DNA from: a virus
Reading direction: 5' to 3' (one strand)
Length of the DNA: 39,823 nt
Virus record (IMG/VR): IMGVR_UViG_3300025000_003491
Span: 1 to 39,823 of that record
The stretch's first letter is position 1; every line of letters begins with the position of its first letter. Below the pieces are notes generated by a model, which saw only the letters and a list, made by a program, of their open reading frames with translations, did no database searches and was not told the origin of the DNA. The position numbers and the translations under genes were made by a program. Positions 1-6,907 of the stretch are shown here, piece after piece.

Positions 1-168
1 TTATATGTCCTTTATAGCGTCTAAAACACAATCAATCTGTAAAAAACTATCAAGCACAGATTTTATATAATTTTCATCTTGAAAACTATTATAAATAGTC
101 ATTAAAGCATTGCCATACCATTTAACGCCCTTAATATAATAAGAAAAAGCTACACTAATTCTTTTCAT
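1..168 (-). CDS. Hypothetical 55-aa protein
   Basis: A complete small frame runs from ATG at 168 to TAA at 1-3. It abuts the upstream lipoprotein gene with no gap, so the two are probably co-transcribed. The product begins MKRISVAFSYYIKG and ends CVLDAIKDI. It has no clear membrane segment or motif and I do not recognise it. The SD is weak, so it is supported mainly by its tight position in a run of minus-strand genes. Function unknown. Confidence 0.5.
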   Translation of the reverse strand: MKRISVAFSYYIKGVKWYGNALMTIYNSFQDENYIKSVLDSFLQIDCVLDAIKDI

Positions 169-381
169 TTATTCATCTTCTACATAAATATAATAATAAA
201 GACCAGTACTAGAAATATTTTTAGCATTTGGAAATTGTTTCTTTATTCCTTCCAAGCCTATACCAGCTTTAACAATATAAATTTTCCCTGCACCCTCATC
301 GGAATAAAGTCTACGCATACCGACAATCTGACAACTAGAAAATAACATAGCCACTAAAACAATAAAAATAAACCCTTTCAT
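169..381 (-). CDS. Small predicted lipoprotein (70 aa)
   Basis: The N-terminus MKGFIFIVLVAMLFSSC is a signal peptide with a lipobox-like end. Cys17 would be the lipidated residue after cleavage, which predicts a membrane-anchored lipoprotein. The remaining ~53 residues have no recognised domain. An in-frame start lies 18 bases further upstream, but ATG at 381 is preferred: a strong SD (GGGAGGAAAT) lies directly before it and it overlaps the stop of the preceding gene by ATGA. Phage lipoproteins sometimes act in superinfection exclusion; that role here is only a possibility. Confidence 0.7.
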   Translation of the reverse strand: MKGFIFIVLVAMLFSSCQIVGMRRLYSDEGAGKIYIVKAGIGLEGIKKQFPNAKNISSTGLYYYIYVEDE

Positions 382-617
382 ATTTCCTCCCAATCGCATA
401 GAGCTTGTAATTTAGAAACTAGCTTTTCTTTTTTCTGGTTACATTTTTGCAAACTATCCCTATATTCTTTCATCTTTTCATCTATCCCATCTATATCTAT
501 TTCATAATCTTTTTTTACTTGTTCTTCAATTTTAGCCTTGGCGCCTTCCGCCCTGGCCTTATTTGTTTTAGCAGCTTCGATCTTTTCGCGTAATGCGGTA
601 AATTCTTTAACTGTCAT
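378..617 (-). CDS. Small charged coiled-coil protein (79 aa)
   Basis: The product is almost entirely Lys/Glu/Asp-rich helix (for example REKIEAAKTNKARAEGAKAK) and should form a coiled coil. There is no signal peptide or membrane segment, so it is likely cytoplasmic. It overlaps both neighbours by four bases (ATGA), which implies translational coupling in one operon with the membrane protein upstream and the lipoprotein downstream. I recognise no family and cannot assign a function. Confidence 0.65.
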   Translation of the reverse strand: MTVKEFTALREKIEAAKTNKARAEGAKAKIEEQVKKDYEIDIDGIDEKMKEYRDSLQKCNQKKEKLVSKLQALCDWEEI

Positions 618-1015
618 TTGTTTTCCGCCAAATACGACTCAACTTCCGGCATATATTGTTCCCAATCTTCTTTTTCAATTCTCCCGTTAATACCATCATA
701 CGTAATCACTTTATCTCGAATATTAGCTTTATTTATAGTTTTTTTATCCGTGTACTCGTCATTTAAATGACTAAAATCAAAAATGTAATCGCCGATACTG
801 TAACAACCAAATAAAACTAAACCTAATATTCCGTATAAAAAAGGAAGTATTAATATAAAATTGAATATATATCTACCAACTAATGGAAGATCGCTGCATA
901 AAAAAGGCGTGTTTATTGTAAATAAATGAGTAATAATAAAGTGCAAACTTATACCCGTTAATACTAATAATACATTACCCATACGCAATAATATACCTTT
1001 AATACGCAACCGCAT
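614..1015 (-). CDS. Predicted two-pass membrane protein (133 aa)
   Basis: Two hydrophobic segments (about residues 12-32 and 48-72) are separated by a short polar loop. A ~60-residue charged C-terminal region follows, ending EVESYLAENK. The ATG at 1015 has a good SD (GGAGAATAATT) that overlaps the end of the sbcD-like gene two bases upstream. Its 3' end overlaps the coiled-coil gene by ATGA. The order membrane protein, coiled coil, lipoprotein in one coupled run could mean an envelope-associated complex, but no member is recognised. Confidence 0.65.
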   Translation of the reverse strand: MRLRIKGILLRMGNVLLVLTGISLHFIITHLFTINTPFLCSDLPLVGRYIFNFILILPFLYGILGLVLFGCYSIGDYIFDFSHLNDEYTDKKTINKANIRDKVITYDGINGRIEKEDWEQYMPEVESYLAENK

Positions 1016-1017
1016 AA

Positions 1018-1902
1018 TTATTCTCCTTCTACCAAAGATCGAATCATTTTGATAGTATCTTCATCCAAGGTTTTCTTGTTTTTCTTTATCGCACGTTCAA
1101 TGTTATCAATAATGGATAAGCTAATATTTGTACTTTTCTTGATTCCTTCCACAAATGCAGTTATTCTATTATCCCTTTCCTCTTCTTTTTTTAAATATGC
1201 GTCATCAATCATTTCTATATTATCATCCAAATATATTCTTTCTACTATTTCTTTTTCGGTATCGACATAAAAAACAGAAGGCTTATATTCTTTTTCATCG
1301 GAACTTTGGCGAATAGTACATCCACCATTAATTACATGACGGCCGTCTTTTTCGTAATGGAAGCACTTGTGATTATCACCTGTAAAAATGTATTTATAAT
1401 CAGGGTACTTTTCTAATAATTGACTAGCCGTTATTCCGTCGCAATTAGGCGGAATACCTTTCAAGGCCTTAAACACTAATTGATGAATAAATAAAACGTC
1501 ATCTAATGGCCCGCTTACTTCGGTATTAAAATCTACCCATGCGCCAAATTCAGACATCCCATGAACTATTTTATTATGCTTTTTCGATAAACTAAAAAAT
1601 ACTCCGATAGAACTATTATTTACATTTTCCATAGAATGGAATTGCAAATCGTGGTTACCGGCTAAAATATGAACCTTCTTATTTATATTTGAAAATTCCT
1701 CTATCAGCATTATCATCAAATATTCCGGTACGGTTCCTTTATTGAATAAATCACCAACTATACATAAAGGAACATTATATTTATTGGCGATGGAAACTAT
1801 ATTCCTGATCATCAATCTTTGCGTTTCATCCCAATCATTATCCGTTCGACAGCGAGGCAAATCGGGCCGGATATGCAGATCGGAGCAGCTAATTATTTTC
1901 AA
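1018..1902 (-). CDS. sbcD-like: SbcD/Mre11-like metallophosphoesterase (phage gp47-type nuclease)
   Basis: The 294-aa product has the calcineurin-type metal-binding series in order: SDLHIRP near residue 6, VGDLFN near 49, AGNHDLQ near 81, and GDNHKCF near 175 in place of the usual GHxH. This is the Mre11/SbcD/T4 gp47 nuclease core, which makes and trims DNA ends with an SbcC/Rad50 ATPase. It is shorter than bacterial SbcD (~400 aa), as phage versions often are. The gene is coupled by ATGA to a 169-aa unknown and, through that, to the SbcC-like gene, matching the usual partner order. Confidence 0.9.
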   Translation of the reverse strand: MKIISCSDLHIRPDLPRCRTDNDWDETQRLMIRNIVSIANKYNVPLCIVGDLFNKGTVPEYLMIMLIEEFSNINKKVHILAGNHDLQFHSMENVNNSSIGVFFSLSKKHNKIVHGMSEFGAWVDFNTEVSGPLDDVLFIHQLVFKALKGIPPNCDGITASQLLEKYPDYKYIFTGDNHKCFHYEKDGRHVINGGCTIRQSSDEKEYKPSVFYVDTEKEIVERIYLDDNIEMIDDAYLKKEEERDNRITAFVEGIKKSTNISLSIIDNIERAIKKNKKTLDEDTIKMIRSLVEGE

Positions 1903-2408
1903 TTATGTATCCTTATTCCCATTTCGTGCCTAGATTCAAAAATATCGGCTATTTTTTCTGTTTCCATCAACATTTCAGCAGTAATACTTTCGACAATGTT
2001 ATTTAAATTACTATAAAAAAAATTTAGATACACCTCATTACCAATCGAATAATATTTTTGATTCCTACTTGAAAATATACTATCATCATGTCTTAATTCA
2101 GCAATATATTTTTTATTTTTATTATAAATATATTTTTTAATGCCATGTAAATATTGCGGATAATTATATAATTTTATATCCAACTTTTCAGTGTAATATA
2201 TATTATTGTACGTTACTAACAACATATATTTATTATTTTTAAATGATTTTTCCTCAACTGACCACCCAAATTTGTACCATAAATCATGAAACAATATAAA
2301 TACATTTTTTATCTTATCCTCTTCTTCTTTTTCAGATAAAGAAATTCGTTTTAATGCTATATCAATACTATTTAACATTATAGCCGTATCACCATTATTT
2401 GTAATCAT
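1899..2408 (-). CDS. Hypothetical protein between SbcC- and SbcD-like genes (169 aa)
   Basis: The gene is linked by four-base ATGA overlaps to the SbcC-like gene upstream and the SbcD-like gene downstream, so all three are probably made in proportion. The protein is rich in Tyr, Asn, Ile and Lys. I see no Walker B, ABC signature or Cys motif, so it does not supply the missing C-terminal ATPase lobe of SbcC. No membrane segment is evident. A third subunit or accessory factor of the nuclease complex is a reasonable guess from position only. Confidence 0.7.
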   Translation of the reverse strand: MITNNGDTAIMLNSIDIALKRISLSEKEEEDKIKNVFILFHDLWYKFGWSVEEKSFKNNKYMLLVTYNNIYYTEKLDIKLYNYPQYLHGIKKYIYNKNKKYIAELRHDDSIFSSRNQKYYSIGNEVYLNFFYSNLNNIVESITAEMLMETEKIADIFESRHEMGIRIHN

Positions 2409-3325
2409 AGTTTACCACCACAAATTGGACAAGTATCTGGCATTTGTTTTTCCAGCTTTTCTATCAATGCGCTATTCTCTTTTATCTTTTGTACCTCGGC
2501 ATTATAATTTTCCAGGCAATCATTCAAGTTTTCTATATTATCCAATAATTCTTTTTCTTCTTTTTTTATTTCATCCAATTGTTCTATTGTTTCTTCAATA
2601 TTTTTAAATGGTATTTTTAAATGATTTTGTATTATTTTTACATATTTTTTATAATCGACATTCAATGTTTCCAGCCCGTCAATTTTATCTTCGATGGATT
2701 CCGCCAATATTTCAACTTCATTTAATTGATTGTTCAGCCTTTCAGCTTCATCCAGAATAACAAATGTTTCCAGTTCCTTTTCTATGGAAATTATTTCGGC
2801 CTCATATTGTTTTATGTCCTGATTATATTTTCTTCTTTTGCTTTCGGCGTTGTTTAATATTTTGTCGATAAGATCCAGGCGGATTTCTTTGTTCAGGAAT
2901 CTGGCAACCTCGGAAGCCGATTCAGATAAAAGAAAAGGCGCATCCATTTGACGCTGGATATTCACTTCGCCGATATTCAATATTTTTTCTACTTGTTCGG
3001 GAACATCCATCCCGATAGCTTCCAAAGTAATATCGTCATTTATTTTATAGCCGTTAAGATCAGGATTGCGTATTCTTTTAATCGAATTATTTTCGTTGGT
3101 AATTTGTGCGGAAGTGGATTTAAGCGGATTACCTTTCTTGTCCCGATTCCAGTAAGAAATAAATGACAGGCCGGAAGGACGGTTATAAATAGCCCAGAAC
3201 AATCCACGAAGGATCGCCGTCTTGCCGGAATTGGAATGGCCGATTATTGCATTGACGTTGGGAGAAAAGTTCAGGGTACTTTTTTTATGGCTTTGGAAAT
3301 TACGAAGAATTAGACTTGAAATCAT
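2405..3325 (-). CDS. sbcC-like: Half-length SbcC/Rad50-like ATPase with C-terminal CPxC hook
   Basis: The N-terminus has the SMC/Rad50 pattern: FQSHKKSTLNF, then Walker A GHSNSGKT near residue 29. A Q-loop-like stretch and about 150 residues of coiled coil (roughly 160-295) follow. The protein ends CPICGGKL, the zinc-hook motif. A full SbcC or Rad50 continues through a returning coil to a signature and Walker B lobe; here the frame stops at the hook (306 aa). No signature or Walker B is visible in the downstream gene. It may dimerise through the hook or pair with a host lobe; both are speculation. It is coupled by overlap to genes on both sides. Confidence 0.85.
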   Translation of the reverse strand: MISSLILRNFQSHKKSTLNFSPNVNAIIGHSNSGKTAILRGLFWAIYNRPSGLSFISYWNRDKKGNPLKSTSAQITNENNSIKRIRNPDLNGYKINDDITLEAIGMDVPEQVEKILNIGEVNIQRQMDAPFLLSESASEVARFLNKEIRLDLIDKILNNAESKRRKYNQDIKQYEAEIISIEKELETFVILDEAERLNNQLNEVEILAESIEDKIDGLETLNVDYKKYVKIIQNHLKIPFKNIEETIEQLDEIKKEEKELLDNIENLNDCLENYNAEVQKIKENSALIEKLEKQMPDTCPICGGKL

Positions 3326-3552
3326 TTAATATCCTCTAATTCTATATCTTTAGAGGTTACTATTTCAAATTCAAAAATACGTCGGACAATTTGGTCTATA
3401 GTAACTTTTTTTTGTCTTATCTCGCCGGTTTCCTGATTTACTAAATTAATAGTCACAGTATCCATGCCATGAATAGTTATAATACAATTACCATAAGCTA
3501 TTTCTAATATAGATATCCAAGGTTTCGCAATTCGTTTCTTTTGTTTCGCCAT
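3322..3552 (-). CDS. Hypothetical small protein (76 aa)
   Basis: The ATG at 3552 follows a good SD (AAGGAGAATAAAAG). The gene overlaps the SbcC-like gene by four bases and so leads the sbcC/sbcD operon. The product begins basic (MAKQKKRIAKPW), then has a beta-rich middle (CIITIHGMDTVTINLV) and an acidic end. A TATAAT-type promoter lies 40-70 bases upstream (3593-3620). I recognise no family. Confidence 0.7.
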   Translation of the reverse strand: MAKQKKRIAKPWISILEIAYGNCIITIHGMDTVTINLVNQETGEIRQKKVTIDQIVRRIFEFEIVTSKDIELEDIK

Positions 3553-3592
3553 CTTTTATTCTCCTTCGGTTTACCGATCGGACGTCATCTAT

Positions 3593-3620
3593 ATTATAGC
3601 ATATCGACGAAGAAAATAAA
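3593..3620 (-). promoter_or_regulatory. Promoter of the TCTATAAT family (variant GCTATAATATAG)
   Basis: Read on the minus strand, TATAAT (3593-3598) is preceded by GC and followed by ATAG. The -35 position 16 bp upstream reads TTTATT, the same as at the 34815 promoter. It is well placed to start the operon beginning at 3552. Confidence 0.5.
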
Positions 3621-3724
3621 AGCGGGCCGAAAAGGCAGGTACGGTATCCAGTCGGCAATCGAGCAATTACCGGCTTTCCCATGTTCCTTTTGCTTTCCTT
3701 ACCTTTTCTCCAGTCCGCAATAAT

Positions 3725-3752
3725 ATTATAGATTCAGATCCCACAATTTATC
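3725..3752 (-). promoter_or_regulatory. Promoter of the GATAAA-N16-TATAAT family
   Basis: On the minus strand GATAAA (3747-3752) and TATAAT (3725-3730) are 16 bp apart, with TC before and AT after the -10. It overlaps the stop of the HExxH gene and faces the ~170-bp gap before the 3552 gene. With the 3593 site it forms a tandem promoter pair ahead of the sbcCD-like operon. The gap itself (3553-3724) holds a CGGTAAT/ATTGCCG hairpin and no convincing gene. Confidence 0.6.
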
Positions 3753-4127
3753 CAGCATAATATCCGATAATGCCGCTAAATGAACCGCCGCGAATTCCTC
3801 ATGCTCGAACATATCCCGGATTTTCAAAGATTTACACAAGGTAAAAATAACATGATTGCATTCATGCATTATTATATATCGGTTAAGTTTATCTTTTGAA
3901 AATCGCAATGTTCCGTATATACTCCTTCTATTGGTATGATTATATTTCCGGTTAGGCGAAAACATTGCCCGGCTTGCAGTATAAATAGGATCATTGCTGA
4001 ATGACTTTACTATGCAATCTTCGTGGTATTCTTTTGCGGTATCGTAAATATCGATTTCCAGCCTGATTATATGATCCCTTTGCTTATACTGGGCCGAATA
4101 ATTCAGGAAACGGATTTCTTTGGACAA
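3726..4127 (-). CDS. HExxH zincin-like protein (133 aa)
   Basis: IIMHECNHVIF carries an HExxH zinc motif (HECNH, residues 88-92). Acidic residues about 18 positions later (FEHEEFAAVHLA) could give the third ligand, as in zincin metallopeptidases. The start is TTG at 4127, with a run of six G as SD. There is no signal peptide, so it should act in the cytoplasm. Small phage proteins with an H-E-C-x-H helix are common but uncharacterised. Peptidase activity is inferred from the motif alone. Confidence 0.7.
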   Translation of the reverse strand: MSKEIRFLNYSAQYKQRDHIIRLEIDIYDTAKEYHEDCIVKSFSNDPIYTASRAMFSPNRKYNHTNRRSIYGTLRFSKDKLNRYIIMHECNHVIFTLCKSLKIRDMFEHEEFAAVHLAALSDIMLDKLWDLNL

Positions 4128-4154
4128 TTATGAATCCCCCCTTTTGTTAAAAAT

Positions 4155-4184
4155 ATTATAGATTCAAACTATCAATGTTTTATT
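4155..4184 (-). promoter_or_regulatory. Promoter of the TCTATAATAT family
   Basis: On the minus strand AATCTATAATATTTTT lies just upstream of the HExxH gene (TTG start at 4127), with TATAAT at 4155-4160. The -35 is loose: AATAAA/ATAAAA at 17-18 bp spacing. It overlaps the end of the preceding membrane zinc-ribbon gene. Confidence 0.55.
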
Positions 4185-4465
4185 GTTTCGCAATATTCGC
4201 AGATATTATATTTCTTTTCACTCATTTTATGACAATGCGGGCATTCCTCTTCTTTTTCCGTAATTCTCAATTCAGTTGACGAAACAGGTTTATTTGGTTC
4301 AACGGGTATTTTCTTCTTTTTCTTTATTGCGCCGTATATTGTTATACCCAGAAATGCCGCAAAGAAAATAGGCGCAGGAATTGTTCCGTAAGAACAGATT
4401 GAAAGTATCAGCGCAATACCGTACAAAAGAATCAGAATAATCGGAAGGAAGAAAACATATACCAT
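4172..4465 (-). CDS. Membrane protein with C-terminal zinc ribbon (97 aa)
   Basis: Two hydrophobic helices (about residues 2-24 and 29-47) are followed by a KKKKK stop-transfer patch. A cytoplasmic-type tail carries CPHCHKMSEKKYNICEYC, a four-cysteine zinc ribbon. The start at 4465 has a strong SD (AAAGGAGAATTATC). The layout resembles bacterial zinc-ribbon membrane proteins of unknown function. I recognise no specific phage family. Confidence 0.7.
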   Translation of the reverse strand: MVYVFFLPIILILLYGIALILSICSYGTIPAPIFFAAFLGITIYGAIKKKKKIPVEPNKPVSSTELRITEKEEECPHCHKMSEKKYNICEYCETIKH

Positions 4466-4477
4466 GATAATTCTCCT

Positions 4478-5383
4478 TTAAATATTAGCTTTCAATATAG
4501 CGCTAATTGATCTTGCATCCTTTTCCCCTTTCGATAAAGATAACAATTCTTTATAGATAGCTTTCAAATTATCTAAGGCGATAGTATCCTGCTTTAATTG
4601 TTCTTCACGAAGATCAATCATATGCTTTAATTGAATTAAACTTGCCCTTTCAAACGGAATACGCAAATATTCAGTATTACCGTTATATTCATCTTGATAA
4701 GTTACAAATCTAGGTGCTTGCCTTTCTCCTATCGTATCTATTTTACACTTTAATATCGCAGTCCTACATATTTCATTTACTCCGTTTTTATACTCACTAA
4801 TAACATTTTTATAATCTTTATTTCCACCACTAACAATATCAATTAGTTCATCCCCAACTTTATCAATAGTAAAAGGCTTATTACGTGTAGATAAATCATC
4901 AATTATAACTTTCATCGCCTCTTGAACTGAATAATAATGGCCTTTAGAATCCACTGATCGCGCCACGTAATCTTGGGCACCCATACCCGTATTAATACCT
5001 AATTGTTTTGCTTGTTTCAACGCCAAATCAGTTATATGTTTATTATATATTTGTTTAGCGGTTATGCAGTCAGGATATTTATTAAGGTACAACAAAACAT
5101 CTTCACCATTTTCAATAAAGAAATTACCCATTCCTTTTTGAAAACCTTTAGTTTCTTTATCTATTTCAAATAAACGAATAATACACGTTATTTCCAATTG
5201 TAATAACTCTATTCTCATTTTATAAATGTATCCCATAGTCTTCCAATATTGGCGCATTGCTTTTATTTTAGTTAAAAATACTTTAAGCGCCTCAGTACTG
5301 GAAATGGCCTTTATTTCTTTTGTCATTTCTCCCAATTGAGAATAAATATCTGATATGCCCGATAGAACCAATTCATTAGTCAT
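4478..5383 (-). CDS. Hypothetical protein (301 aa)
   Basis: The start at 5383 has an SD of GGGGGATTT. The protein is soluble, helical and charged, with a long predicted helix at the N-terminus (residues 10-75) and another near 245-290 (LREEQLKQDTIALDNLKAIY). It shows no catalytic motif or zinc site. It lies 19 bases downstream of the zinc-finger gene that begins the operon. Function unknown. Confidence 0.75.
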   Translation of the reverse strand: MTNELVLSGISDIYSQLGEMTKEIKAISSTEALKVFLTKIKAMRQYWKTMGYIYKMRIELLQLEITCIIRLFEIDKETKGFQKGMGNFFIENGEDVLLYLNKYPDCITAKQIYNKHITDLALKQAKQLGINTGMGAQDYVARSVDSKGHYYSVQEAMKVIIDDLSTRNKPFTIDKVGDELIDIVSGGNKDYKNVISEYKNGVNEICRTAILKCKIDTIGERQAPRFVTYQDEYNGNTEYLRIPFERASLIQLKHMIDLREEQLKQDTIALDNLKAIYKELLSLSKGEKDARSISAILKANI

Positions 5384-5402
5384 AAATCCCCCTATACAGA
5401 AA

Positions 5403-6365
5403 TTAAAATCCCCACTCTTTCTTGATGACGCCTAATTTATTTTTTTTATCTTCTATCCTCTGTAATTTATTTTTTTCTTTTTCACTGGCCTTATAATTCA
5501 AAATTATAGATTTAGAACTATCACAAGTATGTTTTTTGTTTAATTTCTGTAAACTACCACATTCAAAGCACCAATAATAGCCAGATTTAAACAGCGCCGA
5601 ACTAAAAAGATCATCGCAATAACCGCAAATATTTATTTTTGTGTCTTTAAAAAAAGGAACAGTGTCGTAATCTGTCACTTCAATTTGCGATTGACGATGA
5701 AAACGGCCTGATCCTTCATAATATCTTCCGCAAATTAAGCAATAATCATTACGTTGATAGTCATTCCTCATATAAGGCATTTTACGGCCTTTGTCATACA
5801 TATAACGAAATTGAATTAATTTACTTATCTTGTGTCGTATTCTAGGCACAAAATAATGTTTTCCGTCTAACATTTCTAACATAATACGATTATCATCGTA
5901 AAAACTTCTTTTAATATTAAAGGCATTATTTATATGGAATTCATTAGCATGATCATTGTAATTATGATCATCGTTTATTAAATAATGATTCGACTTTTTA
6001 GCTAATAAATCCCCATAAAATTCATATGATAAATGTTCTAATTTTTCTTTAATAGTACCATTTTTATATTTATTATAAGTATCAGTAGTGACTCTTCTAT
6101 TTATTTCCTTTTCTTCATATCCACGCCGTAAACTTCTTTTTATATGATTAGAATAATAGTACATTAATTTATTAATATTATATATTGAGTGAATACCCCG
6201 TATTTTATCATACACACTTTCAATAAATTCATTTTCTTTATTTTCTTTTTCCTCTGGAGAACGGGTCGAACCCAATCCCCAATGCATTATCGCTTTTCGC
6301 ATTTCAATATGATCTAAATATGTAAGAACATCTCCAAGTTTAGCGAACAATTTTTCAGCTTTCAC
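5403..6365 (-). CDS. Multi-zinc-ribbon protein (320 aa), first gene of the leftward operon
   Basis: The start is GTG at 6365 with SD AAGGGTGG. The N-terminal two thirds is basic and Tyr/Asn-rich. The last third holds several Cys pairs: CLICG near residue 211, CGYCDD near 250, CFECG near 269 and a single Cys near 282. These could form two zinc ribbons, the second as CxxC-CxxC typical of nucleic-acid-binding proteins. It is the first gene behind the leftward promoter at 6410. I recognise no family; binding DNA or RNA is plausible. Confidence 0.75.
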   Translation of the reverse strand: MKAEKLFAKLGDVLTYLDHIEMRKAIMHWGLGSTRSPEEKENKENEFIESVYDKIRGIHSIYNINKLMYYYSNHIKRSLRRGYEEKEINRRVTTDTYNKYKNGTIKEKLEHLSYEFYGDLLAKKSNHYLINDDHNYNDHANEFHINNAFNIKRSFYDDNRIMLEMLDGKHYFVPRIRHKISKLIQFRYMYDKGRKMPYMRNDYQRNDYCLICGRYYEGSGRFHRQSQIEVTDYDTVPFFKDTKINICGYCDDLFSSALFKSGYYWCFECGSLQKLNKKHTCDSSKSIILNYKASEKEKNKLQRIEDKKNKLGVIKKEWGF

Positions 6366-6386
6366 TATAAACCACCCTTAAAATAT

Positions 6387-6403
6387 GTAAGTTAACTACT
6401 TAC
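6387..6403. promoter_or_regulatory. Inverted repeat at the leftward transcription start (possible operator)
   Basis: GTAAGT, five bases, ACTTAC is a perfect 6-bp dyad. It covers the predicted start of the leftward transcript, between the -10 and the GTG start at 6365. Its position suits a repressor site; the regulator is not identified. Confidence 0.35.
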
Positions 6404-6409
6404 AGTTGT

Positions 6410-6437
6410 ATTATAGACGAAAAACATTCTTTTTATC
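6410..6437 (-). promoter_or_regulatory. Leftward divergent promoter (GATAAA-N16-TATAAT)
   Basis: On the minus strand GATAAA (6432-6437), a 16-bp spacer ending TC, and TATAAT (6410-6415) match the recurring promoter family. The expected start near 6403 falls in an inverted repeat GTAAGT/ACTTAC (6387-6403) that could be an operator. It should transcribe the 6365 gene and the leftward cluster. Confidence 0.65.
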
Positions 6438-6572
6438 ATTTCAAAACAATTATTCCGCATAAAGTCCAAAAGTTTTTGAACGTGTTTCTATATATTTATT
6501 TTAATATATTGGAAGCGGTTTTATTGTTTTGGGTGACGTATATAGAAGAAAACATTGATTTTGAAAAAAGGA

Positions 6573-6616
6573 GCGTATACTATAGTATATGGTACCAGCG
6601 TATACAGGAGTATATG
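6573..6616. repeat. Two tandem 19-bp operator-like sites
   Basis: Two copies of GCGTATACnnnAGTATATG lie at 6573-6591 and 6598-6616, 25 bp apart. They differ only in the three central bases (TAT and AGG). Each copy is itself an imperfect dyad (CGTATAC against CATATAC). They lie between the two divergent promoters. Tandem dyads in such a position are typical of phage repressor operators. No repressor gene can be assigned in this window. Confidence 0.55.
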
Positions 6617-6740
6617 CTTATATATAAGAAATAGACTAATCTCAAGAAATAAGTTATCTCTAAAGAGATAATAAGAACCTTGCGGTTCATCAATCCCTTT
6701 TAAAAACCTTTTATAGCCTATAGCAAAAAACCAGAACATC
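6617..6740. other. Gene-free part of the divergent control region
   Basis: No convincing coding frame is seen here. There is an 8-bp dyad TTATCTCT-aa-AGAGATAA (6654-6671), followed by a small hairpin GAACC-ttgc-GGTTC (6675-6688). Neither is followed by a T-tract on the plus strand, so neither is a clear terminator. They could be protein-binding sites. Confidence 0.35.
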
Positions 6741-6749
6741 GTCTATAAT
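6722..6749 (+). promoter_or_regulatory. Rightward divergent promoter of the TCTATAATAT family
   Basis: AGCAAA (6722-6727), a 16-bp spacer ending TC, and TATAAT (6744-6749) followed by AT match the family seen elsewhere in the window. A start near 6756 would give a leader of about 150 nt before the TTG at 6908. Confidence 0.6.
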
Positions 6750-6823
6750 ATGAAGTATAGGAAAGCAAGCGACCTTTGGCCGGGTTTCTTGCACGATCTT
6801 TTCTAAACGGGTCCAGATTCGAC

Positions 6824-6904
6824 AAGCCCCTTTGGGCGGCTCGCTGATTCTGGTATTGAGGACCAAATACTGGAAGAGGGGCCACGAGCCACCCAAAGGG
6901 GTTT
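6824..6904 (+). promoter_or_regulatory. Long structured leader hairpin covering the SD of the 6908 gene
   Basis: The left arm 6827-6843 (CCCCTTTGGGCGGCTCG) pairs with 6885-6901 (CGAGCCACCCAAAGGGG) with a single mismatch, and can extend by three more pairs. An inner stem pairs 6849-6857 with 6866-6874. The right arm contains AAAGGGG, the SD for the TTG at 6908, so folding should hide the ribosome site. The stem is followed by TTTTATTT, so it could also terminate transcription. It may be a riboregulator, thermometer or attenuator; the sequence does not say which. Confidence 0.6.
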
Positions 6905-6907
6905 TAT

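Noticed and set aside
3488-3682. 64-codon minus-strand frame between the two tandem promoters
   Set aside because: It overlaps the start of the well-supported 3552 gene by 65 bases, spans a promoter, and its composition is not protein-like.
6521-6739. 72-codon minus-strand frame in the divergent control region
   Set aside because: It covers the operator repeats and the rightward promoter and has no SD; very Phe/Ile/Tyr-rich from AT-rich DNA.
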